Source of the DNA: Carnobacterium_A antarcticum
GTDB taxonomy: Bacteria; Bacillota; Bacilli; Lactobacillales; Carnobacteriaceae
Reading direction: 5' to 3' (one strand)
DNA: 64,000 bases
Assembly: GCF_042658365.1 (NCBI RefSeq)
Contig: NZ_JBHSQC010000015.1
Both the position numbers and the translations under genes were made by a program. Numbering within the stretch: position 1 is the first letter of the stretch; each line of letters begins with the position of its first letter. Shown one piece after another: positions 16,560-25,331 of the stretch. Under the pieces are notes generated by a model that worked only from the letters and a program-made list of their open reading frames with translations, had not been told where the DNA came from and did no database searches.

Positions 16560-17207
16560 TTAATTCTTTTTAAAAGCTGTTCGTTTAGCAATGAAATAAC
16601 CGCTGATAATCGCTAGTTCAATCAAAATAAAGGCTAATACAAAACAATGCATAAAGAAGGTTTCCGGCAAAGCCAAGATAATAGGATCTGTCGATGGATT
16701 AAACATCCATGCATCATTATTAAAGAAGATCTTATGAAACCCAATAAACAATTGATCAAAGTTTAAAGCAATCATAAACAGAACAACAAACGGTACGATC
16801 ATACCCCATTGAAAAGGATGAATCAATTTCCATGAAGAATAGGTCCGTTTGATAAAACGCAAATAGACGATAGAACCAATCAACGTAACCAAAGCAATCG
16901 CATAATCCAACATAAACAAGCGTTTAACTTCATAAAAATGAAAGAGGCCATTTTCTGAACTTGGAAAGTTTGGCAATTTCAACTCCGCTATCCATGGTTT
17001 GTTTAAGTAATCCATTAAGATACGGTAGTTTGCCATCAACGTTTCTTTGCTAAGTCCAAGTTTCTCCGGGAGTGCTAAGTAATCAATATCAAATGCATAT
17101 AGTGGTGTAAAATTTATCGTAATAACGATGGCCATACTAAGGATGCACAAAAACAAGCTGGCGATACCCAGAAAATGGATGATCTTGGTTTTCACTACAA
17201 CACCCAC
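16560..17207 (-). CDS. TIGR01906/DUF1461 integral membrane protein
   Basis: 215 residues with about four to five hydrophobic helices and a long extracytoplasmic region after the first helix (FTPLYAFDIDYLALPEKLGLS then RILMDYLNKPW), the pattern of the DUF1461 family found in Lactobacillales next to the yutF-type phosphatase. Function unknown. Start is GTG at 17207, overlapping the end of yutF by 13 bases; a second in-frame GTG at 17195 is also possible. Tight coupling to yutF suggests one operon yunD-yutD-yutF-DUF1461. Confidence 0.8.
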   Translation of the reverse strand: MGVVVKTKIIHFLGIASLFLCILSMAIVITINFTPLYAFDIDYLALPEKLGLSKETLMANYRILMDYLNKPWIAELKLPNFPSSENGLFHFYEVKRLFMLDYAIALVTLIGSIVYLRFIKRTYSSWKLIHPFQWGMIVPFVVLFMIALNFDQLFIGFHKIFFNNDAWMFNPSTDPIILALPETFFMHCFVLAFILIELAIISGYFIAKRTAFKKN

Positions 17208-17959
17208 TCATCTAGGGATTGTACTTGATAAGTCGGTTGGGCCATATCTGCGGTCAAATCTTCTGGTTTGGTAAACCCTGTATAAACCAATAAAGTATCA
17301 ATACCGTTATGGATCCCCGCTAAAATATCTGTTTCGTAATTATCGCCCACCATCAATACCTCTTTTTTATCTAAACCAATAGTTGCTACCGCTTCTTCCA
17401 TAATGATGGCTTCCGGTTTACCAATAAAAGTCGGTTGAACGCGAGTAGCTGCGATCACTAAAGCCGCCAATGATCCCGCTCCGGGAACCATGCCTTTTTC
17501 TGTCGGCATATTCGTATCTTTGTTGGTGGCGATAAAACGGGCTCCTTTATGAATCGCTAAAGTCGCTGCTTCAAAATCAGCATAGGTAGCTTTTCTGTCT
17601 AAAGCTACTACAACAAAATCCGGCTGCTCTCTCTCTGCCACAAACCCTGCATCTGCTAACGCACTTTTCAGTCCTGTCTCCCCGATTGCAAATACCTTAT
17701 TCCCAGCATTTAACCCTTTCAGATATGCTGCTGTTGCCAATGATCCAGTGTACACTGTTTCTGTTGAAACAGTGATACCGAAGTTTTCACGTAAATCCCT
17801 TGCAACCTCTGCTTGTGTTTTTGTCGTATTATTGGTCACAAATAAAAATGGTGTCTGACTGTTTTGCAGACGTTCAATAAAACGCGGTGCTGCTGGAATA
17901 GGATCTTTCCCTCGGTACATTGTTCCATCTAAATCAATTAAGTAACCTTTGTATTTCAT
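17195..17959 (-). CDS. yutF: HAD-superfamily phosphatase, TIGR01457/YutF (NagD-like)
   Basis: A 254-residue cytoplasmic HAD phosphatase. Motif I DLDGTMYRG, motif II VTNNTTKT and motif III/IV MVGDNYETDI are intact, and the cap domain is of the NagD (C2) type. Relatives hydrolyse small sugar or nucleotide phosphates. AAAGGATG precedes the ATG at 17959. It lies 18 bases after yutD and overlaps the following membrane gene, supporting cotranscription. Confidence 0.92.
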   Translation of the reverse strand: MKYKGYLIDLDGTMYRGKDPIPAAPRFIERLQNSQTPFLFVTNNTTKTQAEVARDLRENFGITVSTETVYTGSLATAAYLKGLNAGNKVFAIGETGLKSALADAGFVAEREQPDFVVVALDRKATYADFEAATLAIHKGARFIATNKDTNMPTEKGMVPGAGSLAALVIAATRVQPTFIGKPEAIIMEEAVATIGLDKKEVLMVGDNYETDILAGIHNGIDTLLVYTGFTKPEDLTADMAQPTYQVQSLDEWVL

Positions 17960-17977
17960 TTAAAGCTTACACATCCT

Positions 17978-18877
17978 TTAGTTTTTATTCTTTGCTTCGT
18001 CTGCGTCTTTACGGCGTATACTAAAATGCCGCTTGCCTTTATTGTCTTGCACCGTTTCAAATACGGCTTTTTCTTTCTTTTCTATCTTTTCAACTTTTTC
18101 AGTCGACTGAGGCGTAATTTCTTTTTTTATAAATTCTCTTTTCGGCTTAGTCGATTTTGTTTTAGGCGCAGTCTCTTTAGCAACATGCGTTTCAGTTGAT
18201 TTAGTTGGACGCTCTGATTTCTGATTGGTTGGGTTTTTAGCTTTTTGACTTCTGCGTTTGCGGGCAGGACGTTCAGCTTTATCAGCTCGCTCCGTTTTTG
18301 ATTTTCCTTTTTTTGCTTCCAGCCGTTGCAACACAAAATAAGGACAACCAAAATTACAATATTCATATAAGTAATCTTCCAGATTGCTGATTCTTTGGTC
18401 TTGCGGAACTTTACGATTGCGGTTATCATAAAAGCCCTTCAACCGTAATTGTTCAAATCCCCAATCCGCTACTACATAATCATACTTATCTAAAATTTCA
18501 CTGTATCTTTCACCCAAGCGCTCAGCATCAAAAGCATCTCGGTAATCTTTTATGATTTCGTATTTGCTGCCTTCAATGGTGATCATAGTCGCATCCAGCC
18601 GATGCACCAGTTGTCCTTCAGTGGTGGCGCCCGCAACTTCTTGTAAACTTAAATCTATCGTTACGGTTGAATTAGCGCTGTTCTCTTCGTCAGTTGTTTT
18701 AGTTGTTTCTTTTTTCGTATTGGCTCTGCGGCGAGATTCATTGACCGCTTTTTTTCTAGAACGACTTTGCTTCAGCTGTTTCTCTTGTTTTTCAGTCGTG
18801 CGTTTAGTCCCTTGCTTTTTTTCTACTGCTTTTTTTTCAGCCGTTTGTTTGTCTTGCTGTTGTTTTTGTTCTACCAT
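17978..18877 (-). CDS. yutD: YutD-domain protein with long charged tails
   Basis: 299 residues. The central part (about residues 75-190; YEIIKDYRDAFDAERLGERY, DYVVADWGFEQLRLKGFYD, YCNFGCPYFVLQRLE) is a YutD domain, of unknown function. It is flanked by a Lys/Glu/Gln-rich N-terminal arm and a Lys/Thr/Pro-rich C-terminal arm of about 110 residues, both low in complexity and probably disordered. Lactobacillales YutD proteins often have such tails, but these are long. Start: ATG at 18877 preceded by AGGTG; an in-frame GTG three codons earlier overlaps that site. Between yunD and yutF as in Bacillus. Confidence 0.85.
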   Translation of the reverse strand: MVEQKQQQDKQTAEKKAVEKKQGTKRTTEKQEKQLKQSRSRKKAVNESRRRANTKKETTKTTDEENSANSTVTIDLSLQEVAGATTEGQLVHRLDATMITIEGSKYEIIKDYRDAFDAERLGERYSEILDKYDYVVADWGFEQLRLKGFYDNRNRKVPQDQRISNLEDYLYEYCNFGCPYFVLQRLEAKKGKSKTERADKAERPARKRRSQKAKNPTNQKSERPTKSTETHVAKETAPKTKSTKPKREFIKKEITPQSTEKVEKIEKKEKAVFETVQDNKGKRHFSIRRKDADEAKNKN

Positions 18878-18901
18878 TTCTTTCACCTACATTTTCTGTT
18901 C

Positions 18902-20284
18902 TTATTTGATTACAGGATAAGTTTTGCTTAAATACTGCCCTAAGACATTTCGTATAAAGTAAGGGAACAATACTTCGTTCTTTCCTTTGATCTCAATCGT
19001 TGGAAAAAACGGGATATAAAGAAAGTGATCGACCGAAGCGAAAGTGTACGTTTTACTGTCATCAATCGATTCTCCTAGCCAGGTCACTAATCCGGTTTTC
19101 TTATCATAAGAAACACCGTCATAACAAAGCTCGCCAAACACTTCTCCTCTGAATCCCATTCCTTTTATAGGGAAGTTACGCAAAAAGTCACGATTTTTTT
19201 CCATTTCATAAATGACACGAATCATGTCAGCTCCATCTAATGTACATCTTAATACTCTCATTGGATGAGGTAAAACTTGATGCAATTCATCATTGGTTAC
19301 GACCCCTTCAATCAAAGGCTGCATAAACAGTCCTGCATTTAAAATAGCCACATCTGTTTTTGCATAATCTTTAACGGCTGCTAATCCCACTTCCACTAAT
19401 TTAGAGTTTTTTTGCCAACTGACAGGAAAATTAGCGGGGATTGCAGCTATTTCTTGTTCATTTAATAGTTGATGCCCGATGGTTTCATAGCCTAAGATTA
19501 ACGCTTCTTCATCTTTCGGAGCTGGCAGTTTTCCTGTTTCTACTACACTCGCTTCTGCTGATACTAATTGTGTTCCTTCAACTTCCAAAACTACTTGTCC
19601 CACATATTGGCCAAATTTACCAGCCGCTGCCAGTAACGTATTACGAACTTTTTCGCCTTTTGGCAACAAGTGATGCGTATGAGAACCTAAAATGACTTTG
19701 ATCATGGGGTATTTTTCTGCAATTTTTCGGTCTTCAATAATTCCTAAATGAGACAGCAAAATGATGGTGTCTGCAAAAGGCGTTAATAACTCTAACATTT
19801 CTGGAATGACATCTTCTGGCTCTTTAACAGTCCAGCCTATTGGTTCATAACTGGTTGGAAAAGGAGCGGTTAAGCCAAATAAACCGATTTTATGCCCTGT
19901 TTTTGTTTTTAAGATATCAAAGGGCTGAGCCCATTCAGGGTAATTGCCGGTTTGCCGATCCATCACATTTGACAAGATTACTTTAAAGTTAGCTTCATCA
20001 TACAAATGATTCAACTCTGCTTTTGAGCTACCGATTCCTTCATTGTTGCCGATCGTCACAGCGCTATAGCCTACTTCGTTTAAGAGGCGTACATTTGCTT
20101 GTCCATCTGTTGCTTCTGTTAATGGATGAACACGATCGCAAGCATCTCCTAAATCGAAAGTAAAAGACGTTTCTTCTAGCTCAAATAACCTGGATTGCTC
20201 CGAGCGTAAATAAGCAGAAATTCTCGGCCAGTTTTCAAAATGAGAATGGATATCATTGGTATGGTAAATATGAATGCGCTCCAT
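18902..20284 (-). CDS. yunD: Metallophosphoesterase/5'-nucleotidase, YunD type
   Basis: A 460-residue two-domain protein: an N-terminal calcineurin-like metallophosphatase (HTNDIHSHF, DLGDACD, GNNEG, LSHLG, GSHTHH) and a C-terminal 5'-nucleotidase domain (about residues 290-460). There is no signal peptide, so it is expected to act in the cytoplasm like YunD of Bacillus on nucleotides or related phosphates. The third metal motif reads GNNEG rather than GNHE, a common variant in this group. AGAAGG precedes the ATG at 20284. First gene of the block. Confidence 0.9.
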   Translation of the reverse strand: MERIHIYHTNDIHSHFENWPRISAYLRSEQSRLFELEETSFTFDLGDACDRVHPLTEATDGQANVRLLNEVGYSAVTIGNNEGIGSSKAELNHLYDEANFKVILSNVMDRQTGNYPEWAQPFDILKTKTGHKIGLFGLTAPFPTSYEPIGWTVKEPEDVIPEMLELLTPFADTIILLSHLGIIEDRKIAEKYPMIKVILGSHTHHLLPKGEKVRNTLLAAAGKFGQYVGQVVLEVEGTQLVSAEASVVETGKLPAPKDEEALILGYETIGHQLLNEQEIAAIPANFPVSWQKNSKLVEVGLAAVKDYAKTDVAILNAGLFMQPLIEGVVTNDELHQVLPHPMRVLRCTLDGADMIRVIYEMEKNRDFLRNFPIKGMGFRGEVFGELCYDGVSYDKKTGLVTWLGESIDDSKTYTFASVDHFLYIPFFPTIEIKGKNEVLFPYFIRNVLGQYLSKTYPVIK

Positions 20285-21018
20285 AGTTTTTCTACCTTCT
20301 CTTCCTAAAATGTATATAGATCTATTATAACAATATTCCCAGCTTTTATCTTGATTTTCAATAAAAAACTAGGATTCTCTGTGGTTCTCGCTACTTTCTT
20401 TCCAAAAACCAAGGGAAATTTGTTTTCCTATCATTGGTTTTGTAACCGTTCACCACAAATTTTAATATATTTTTATTTACAACTCATCTAAATTAATGCT
20501 AATCTTAGAGGTAGCACATTTATAAAGAGCCATAATAAACGAACAATACTGATATATTTTTTATGATTGATTAGGTTGAAGAAAGAGAAACGACTGTTCA
20601 GAAATACCCAGACGTTTATTGTTCTGAAATAACTGCTGGATAAGAAAGTCCCTTCTTTATTCCCAGCTGTTTCACAATCTATTCCAGTAGAAACCCAATT
20701 TACGCTTCATTATTTTGCAATCATACTCTCATAAAGCGTATGATGTAACCAATCGTTCATTTTGTTTTAAAATAGATTTATCTTTTTCAGTTATCCCAAC
20801 AGTTTAAGTAGTCCTTTTATTCCAGCTATTCAGCTCTGCTGATAGCTCTTTTATTTGAATAGAGGATTGCTTTTTAAAACCATTCAGCAATGAGGAAAAT
20901 CTCTGCAGTTTACAAAATATGTATAAATTTACAGGAAGCACATAGAGTGTTTAAAAAAACATTCTATGTACTTCCTACTTTACTTACTGCCATTAAATTT
21001 TATTAAGGAGTGTTTCAA
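20285..21018. other. 734-base intergenic region between yunD and the amino-acid ABC operon
   Basis: No credible coding frame. It must hold the yunD promoter (minus) and the promoter and leader of the ABC operon (plus). No T-box consensus or known riboswitch was recognised. A strong imperfect hairpin lies at 20933-20976 (separate entry). Confidence 0.6.
20933..20976 (+). promoter_or_regulatory. Strong hairpin in the amino-acid ABC leader
   Basis: AGGAAGCACATAGAGTGTT and AACATTCTATGTACTTCCT pair over 19 positions with three interruptions, around an A-rich loop. No T run follows, so it is not a standard terminator. It ends 42 bases before the ATG at 21019 and could be an operator or an RNA element. 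Confidence 0.5.
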
Positions 21019-21747
21019 ATGATTGAATTTAAAAATGTCGAGAAATATTATGGTGATTTTCATGCTTTAAAAAACATCAATTTAACGTTCAATAAAGGCG
21101 AAGTTGTCGTCGTTATTGGTCCATCTGGTTCAGGTAAAAGCACCATGTTGCGCTGTATCAACGGATTAGAGGAAATTAGCAAAGGCGATTTAACGATCAA
21201 CGGCTTAAATATCCATGATAAAAAAACCAACATCAATTTGATTCGTAAAAATGTAGGAATGGTTTTCCAACACTTTAATCTCTACCCGCATAAAACAGTT
21301 TTGGAAAATATCATGTTAGCTCCCACAAAAGTATTGAAACAGTCTCCAGCTGAAGCACAAAAAAAAGCAGAACTGTTATTGGATAAAGTTAACATGCTTA
21401 GTAAAAAAGATTCTTATCCTGTTCAATTATCAGGCGGACAACAACAACGAATCGCCATTGCTCGTGGATTAGCTATGGATCCGAGTGTGTTGCTTTTTGA
21501 CGAACCAACTAGTGCTTTAGATCCAGAAACGATTGAAGATGTTTTGGATGTTATGAAAAAATTAGCAAAAGAAGGCATGACAATGATCGTTGTTACTCAT
21601 GAAATGGGATTTGCACGTGAAGTAGCAGATCGGGTTGTCTTTATGGCCGATGGCGAGGTCTTAGAAGACCGCGAAGCTGGAGCTTTTTACGAAGACCCGC
21701 ATGATGCTCGTGCCAAACAATTTTTAAGCAAAATCATTAATCATTAA
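21019..21747 (+). CDS. Polar amino-acid ABC transporter ATP-binding protein
   Basis: A 242-residue ATPase of the GlnQ/GltL type that powers uptake by the permeases encoded downstream. Walker A GPSGSGKST, Q-loop VFQHFNLYPHKT, signature LSGGQQQR, Walker B VLLFDEPTSALDP and the switch His in VVTHEMGFA are all intact. Start: ATG at 21019, eight bases after AAGGAG (21005-21010); the frame extends to a GTG at 21010 that overlaps the ribosome site. First of four genes ordered ATPase, binding protein, permease, permease. Confidence 0.95.
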   Translation: MIEFKNVEKYYGDFHALKNINLTFNKGEVVVVIGPSGSGKSTMLRCINGLEEISKGDLTINGLNIHDKKTNINLIRKNVGMVFQHFNLYPHKTVLENIMLAPTKVLKQSPAEAQKKAELLLDKVNMLSKKDSYPVQLSGGQQQRIAIARGLAMDPSVLLFDEPTSALDPETIEDVLDVMKKLAKEGMTMIVVTHEMGFAREVADRVVFMADGEVLEDREAGAFYEDPHDARAKQFLSKIINH

Positions 21748-21766
21748 TCAATAGGAGGATGTTTAG

Positions 21767-22570
21767 ATGAAAAAAACGTTTAGACGATTTGCTTTTCTAC
21801 TTCTACTCCTGCCCTTATCTATTCTAGCTGCATGTGGTGCAAAAAGCATCGCAGCAATAGATATTACAGAACGTTTGGAAAATGATCCAACCATTACTTG
21901 GGGGGTAAAAGTAGATACAAATTTATTTGGACTTTATAATATTGCAACGGGCGAGATTGAAGGATTTGATATCGATATCGCCAAAGCCTTAACGGAAGTC
22001 ATCACTGGCGATGCGGCTAACGCAAATTTTGTTGAAGTGACTTCTAAGACCCGTATTCCTTTACTAAAAAACGGCAACATTGATGCCATTATTGCTACGA
22101 TGACCATCAGCGAAGAACGTAAAAAGCAAGTTGATTTTTCAGAGGTTTATTTTGACGCAGGACAAGCTTTATTAGTACCGGAAGACAGCTCTATTCAAAG
22201 CGTTACAGACTTATCTTCTGAAACAACTGTCCTTGCTGTTAAAGGTTCAACTTCAGCTACTAATATCCGGAAACATGCTCCGGATACTCATGTTTTAGAA
22301 TTAGAAAACTATTCTGAAGCCTTCACTGCCTTACAATCAGGACAAGGAGATGCAATGACAACAGACAGTGCTATTCTTCTAGGCATCATTGCTGAGAATC
22401 CTGGCTACCGCTTAGCTGGCGGAACGTTCACGGATGAACCATACGGCATCGCCATCAACCACGGGCAAGAAAACTTTGTCGATGCGGTAAATGCTGCTTT
22501 CGAAACGATTAAAGAAAACGGCGTCTATGATGCCATTTATGCTAAATGGATCCCAGAAACCGATGACTGA
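21767..22570 (+). CDS. Amino-acid ABC transporter substrate-binding lipoprotein
   Basis: A 267-residue lipoprotein that captures the amino acid outside the cell. The signal peptide ends in the lipobox LAAC, with the lipidated Cys at residue 23. The body is a family 3 (GlnH/FliY) binding fold: NIATGEIEGFDIDIAKALTE, NIDAIIATMTISEERKKQVDFSE and YGIAINHGQENFVDAVNAAF. Glutamine, glutamate or aspartate are likely ligands, since the Ser-Glu-Glu-Arg region fits polar amino-acid binders, but the ligand is not proven. AGGAGG precedes the ATG. Confidence 0.93.
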   Translation: MKKTFRRFAFLLLLLPLSILAACGAKSIAAIDITERLENDPTITWGVKVDTNLFGLYNIATGEIEGFDIDIAKALTEVITGDAANANFVEVTSKTRIPLLKNGNIDAIIATMTISEERKKQVDFSEVYFDAGQALLVPEDSSIQSVTDLSSETTVLAVKGSTSATNIRKHAPDTHVLELENYSEAFTALQSGQGDAMTTDSAILLGIIAENPGYRLAGGTFTDEPYGIAINHGQENFVDAVNAAFETIKENGVYDAIYAKWIPETDD

Positions 22571-22627
22571 TTCAGCAATAGAGTTTAGCTAGACTTTACT
22601 CGGATTAAATTAAGTGAGGTGCACCGA

Positions 22628-23275
22628 ATGATAACTATTTTTACTAACTACTCGGATATTTTATTCGAAGGGTTCAAATATACCCTGTATTCAAGTTTTA
22701 TTGCTTTATTTCTCAGCTTGATCGTTGGTACTTTATTTGCTATCTGTCAAGTATCGCAAAAAAAAATTTTAAGAGGAATCGCAACAGCTTATGTTGAGTT
22801 TTTCCGCAACATCCCTCTACTGATCGTTGTGATGTTCTTTTATGTCGTTGTTCCTCTTTATTGGTTCCAAATTGACGGGTTTACAGCTGGTACGATTGGC
22901 TTAACGATTTATACTTCAGCTTTTATTGCTGAAACTGTGCGTGCTGGTATTATCAGCGTTCCTAAAGGACAAATGGAAGCTGGACTTTCGACTGGATTTA
23001 CCTATAACCAAGCAATGCGTTACATTGTCTTGCCGCAAGCGTTTAAAATCGTGATTCCGCCACTTGGCAACCAGTTCATTAACTTAGTTAAAAATTCATC
23101 TGTTTTAGCAATGGTTGCTGGCCTTGATTTGATGTATCAAGGAGACTTAATTGCCAGTGAAACCTTTAATACATTTGACACATATATCTTAATTGGTTTG
23201 ATTTATTTAGTGATCACGTTACCGCTAACTTATTTAATGGCTTATATTGAACGCCGTTTAGAAATCAAAGCATAG
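22628..23275 (+). CDS. Amino-acid ABC transporter permease 1
   Basis: A 215-residue HisM/GlnP-type inner subunit with about five helices. The EAA loop, which contacts the ATPase, reads EAGLSTGFTYNQAMRYIVLPQA, preceded by EFFRNIPLLIVVMFF, the conserved FRxxPL motif. Start: ATG at 22628, six bases after the AGGTG of AAGTGAGGTG; the upstream GTG at 22619 is part of that site. It is closely similar in layout to the next gene, and the two probably form a heterodimeric channel. Confidence 0.93.
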   Translation: MITIFTNYSDILFEGFKYTLYSSFIALFLSLIVGTLFAICQVSQKKILRGIATAYVEFFRNIPLLIVVMFFYVVVPLYWFQIDGFTAGTIGLTIYTSAFIAETVRAGIISVPKGQMEAGLSTGFTYNQAMRYIVLPQAFKIVIPPLGNQFINLVKNSSVLAMVAGLDLMYQGDLIASETFNTFDTYILIGLIYLVITLPLTYLMAYIERRLEIKA

Positions 23276-23290
23276 AAGGAGGAATTTCAT

Positions 23291-23938
23291 TTGAATTTTG
23301 CAGAAGCTTTTTCATGGATCAACATCCGCTTTTTATTGGATGGGCTCCTGATTACTGTAGAAGTAGCCTTACTCTCAATTCTCTTCAGTTTTGTGATTGG
23401 CAGTATCTTAGGCTTGATCCGCTATTTAAAAATACCCGTCGTTTCAAAGATTTTTGGCTTGATTATTGATTTGATTCGTAACCTGCCGCTCTTATTGATC
23501 ATCTTTTTTGCTTACTTTGCTTTGCCGCAAATTGGCATTCGTTTCGATATCTTCTGGTCAGCAGTTGCAGCCATGACGATTTTCGAATCCGCCATGTTGT
23601 CGGAAATCATTCGTGCCGGATTAAACTCTGTCCCAAAAGGCCAAACAGAAGCTGGACTTTCAACTGGACTTTCTTATGCCCAAACGCTGCGGTACATTAT
23701 TATTCCACAAGCGTTTAAAGCAATGGTTCCTCCGATTTTAAGCCAATTTATCTCGTTGATCAAAGATACATCGTTAGCGACCATTATTTCTTTACCTGAA
23801 CTCACGCATAATGCGAGAATCATTTACGGACAAAATACGACTTATGTTATTCCAATGTTTATTGCCATGGCTTTATTGTATTTCTGTATCTGTTTCGCCT
23901 TATCCAGAGTCGTCAAACGGTTGAAACTAGGATTCTAA
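23291..23938 (+). CDS. Amino-acid ABC transporter permease 2
   Basis: A 215-residue paralogue of the preceding permease, with the motifs DLIRNLPLLLIIFF and EAGLSTGLSYAQTLRYIIIPQA. Start is TTG at 23291, seven bases after GGAGG; no ATG competes. Last gene of the operon, closed by a strong terminator at 23953-24004. Confidence 0.92.
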   Translation: MNFAEAFSWINIRFLLDGLLITVEVALLSILFSFVIGSILGLIRYLKIPVVSKIFGLIIDLIRNLPLLLIIFFAYFALPQIGIRFDIFWSAVAAMTIFESAMLSEIIRAGLNSVPKGQTEAGLSTGLSYAQTLRYIIIPQAFKAMVPPILSQFISLIKDTSLATIISLPELTHNARIIYGQNTTYVIPMFIAMALLYFCICFALSRVVKRLKLGF

Positions 23939-23952
23939 TCATTAAACAATAG

Positions 23953-24004
23953 CAAAAAAGTTCCCATCAAACAGAACACTCTGTTTGATGGGAACTTTTT
24001 TTGC
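23953..24004. terminator. Bidirectional terminator after the amino-acid ABC operon
   Basis: AAAAAAGTTCCCATCAAACAGA and TCTGTTTGATGGGAACTTTTTT form a perfect 22-bp inverted repeat; it also serves the convergent hydrolase gene. Confidence 0.95.
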
Positions 24005-24029
24005 TCATTAAACGCTTGTTGCTGCTAAA

Positions 24030-24974
24030 TCAATTAGGTATATAGTTAAGCACAAAATCTTGAACTTTTTGCTGGTATTCTTCTTTGTTTTCCTCATAAG
24101 AATCTGCATGATCAGCATTCAGTGCAATATATAATTCTTTAGGCGACGGATTAGCTTCATACACATCATAGACCATTTCTGTCGGTACAAATTTATCTTC
24201 GGCCCCATGAATAAACAGCATTGGAACAGTGTTCTTTTTGATTTGTTCGACTGTGTCGGCTTCTCCGAACCAATAATCAGAACGTACTTTCGTTACTAGA
24301 CTAGTTACTGGAATTAAAGGAAACTCAGGCAGGTTGTACATATCTTTCAATTGATAAGCCAGTTCTCCATTTACAGAACTATAACCGCAATCTTCCACAA
24401 TAACTTTTACATTCAACGGCAACTCTTCGCCGCTGACATTCATGACCGTTGCCCCGCCCATACTGATTCCAAATAAAGCCAGTTCCGCATCTTGGCCTAC
24501 TTTATCGATCATTAGTTGGATCCACTGCAAATAGTCTTTCCGTTCATGCCAGCCAAAACCGATATAGTCCCCTTCACTCGTTCCATGTCCACGGGCATCC
24601 GGTATAAGCACATTAAACCCCATATCGTGATACAATTTAACATAAGGCGCCATTTGTTCTAAACTGCCTGCATATCCATGAGCCAATATAGCTACTTTTT
24701 TAGAAGAAGGTTCTCCTTCAACATAAACCCCAGAAAGCTTTAATCCATCAGCAGATTCAATCGATAATTTTTCACGGTCGACCTCATCGTACCATCTTTT
24801 TTCTTCCATCCATGGATCTTTTGGATCATAGTCTCCATCCACATCTGCTGCTTCTATGAAATCCTTTTGATTTATTGCCACTGCTACATCATAGAAATAA
24901 TTTCCTGCGAAGCCTAACCCAATACTAATCAAAACAACCGCCACAGCTAAACCAATCCACCATTTTCTTTTCAC
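24030..24974 (-). CDS. Membrane-anchored alpha/beta hydrolase
   Basis: A 314-residue protein with one N-terminal hydrophobic anchor (WWIGLAVAVVLISIGLGFAG) and an external alpha/beta-hydrolase domain: oxyanion region AILAHGYAGS, nucleophile elbow ALFGISMGGA with Ser, Asp in HGAEDKFVP and His in ALNADHADSY. Substrate unknown; relatives include cell-envelope serine hydrolases. Start: GTG at 24974, nine bases after GGAG; an earlier GTG at 24989 has no good site. Convergent with the ABC operon. Confidence 0.85.
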   Translation of the reverse strand: MKRKWWIGLAVAVVLISIGLGFAGNYFYDVAVAINQKDFIEAADVDGDYDPKDPWMEEKRWYDEVDREKLSIESADGLKLSGVYVEGEPSSKKVAILAHGYAGSLEQMAPYVKLYHDMGFNVLIPDARGHGTSEGDYIGFGWHERKDYLQWIQLMIDKVGQDAELALFGISMGGATVMNVSGEELPLNVKVIVEDCGYSSVNGELAYQLKDMYNLPEFPLIPVTSLVTKVRSDYWFGEADTVEQIKKNTVPMLFIHGAEDKFVPTEMVYDVYEANPSPKELYIALNADHADSYEENKEEYQQKVQDFVLNYIPN

Positions 24975-25331
24975 TCGATCACACTCCACTATTTTTTGTT
25001 GGTTCTTCTACTTGTTCAAATCCTAAAACTATTCAACTTATTTTTGAATGGCACCGCCTGTATGTATATCTTCCATCATCGCTGTAATAAGAACAGTACA
25101 AATCATACTGTACCATTTTTCTTCTATTCTATTCAATATGTACTGGATATTTCACCGCAAATTAAAGTTCTCCTTCAACCGTTTCTTCCTATTTGGCTTT
25201 TCTTTTCCAATGCCTTCTTTTTGTAGTTTAAAGCTGTGACTGGTATACTGAATAGCGAAGAGGTTATATTTGATTGAAGGATTATATAAATTAAATGTAA
25301 CGTTCAACAAATTATCTAAGGAGCTGGTATT
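24975..25331. other. Intergenic region with the class I aldolase promoter
   Basis: No coding gene seen. TTGTAG (25221-25226), 17-base spacer and TATACT (25244-25249) make a candidate promoter for the aldolase gene about 85 bases downstream. Two overlapping plus-strand frames of 63-76 codons here are T-rich, lack ribosome sites and were rejected. Confidence 0.5.

Noticed and set aside
20285..21018. T-box leader for the amino-acid ABC operon
   Set aside because: No AGGGTGGNACCGCG motif on the plus strand.
24996..25239. Two overlapping 63-76 codon plus-strand frames before fda
   Set aside because: T-rich intergenic sequence translating to Phe/Leu-rich peptides; no ribosome site; overlaps the fda promoter.
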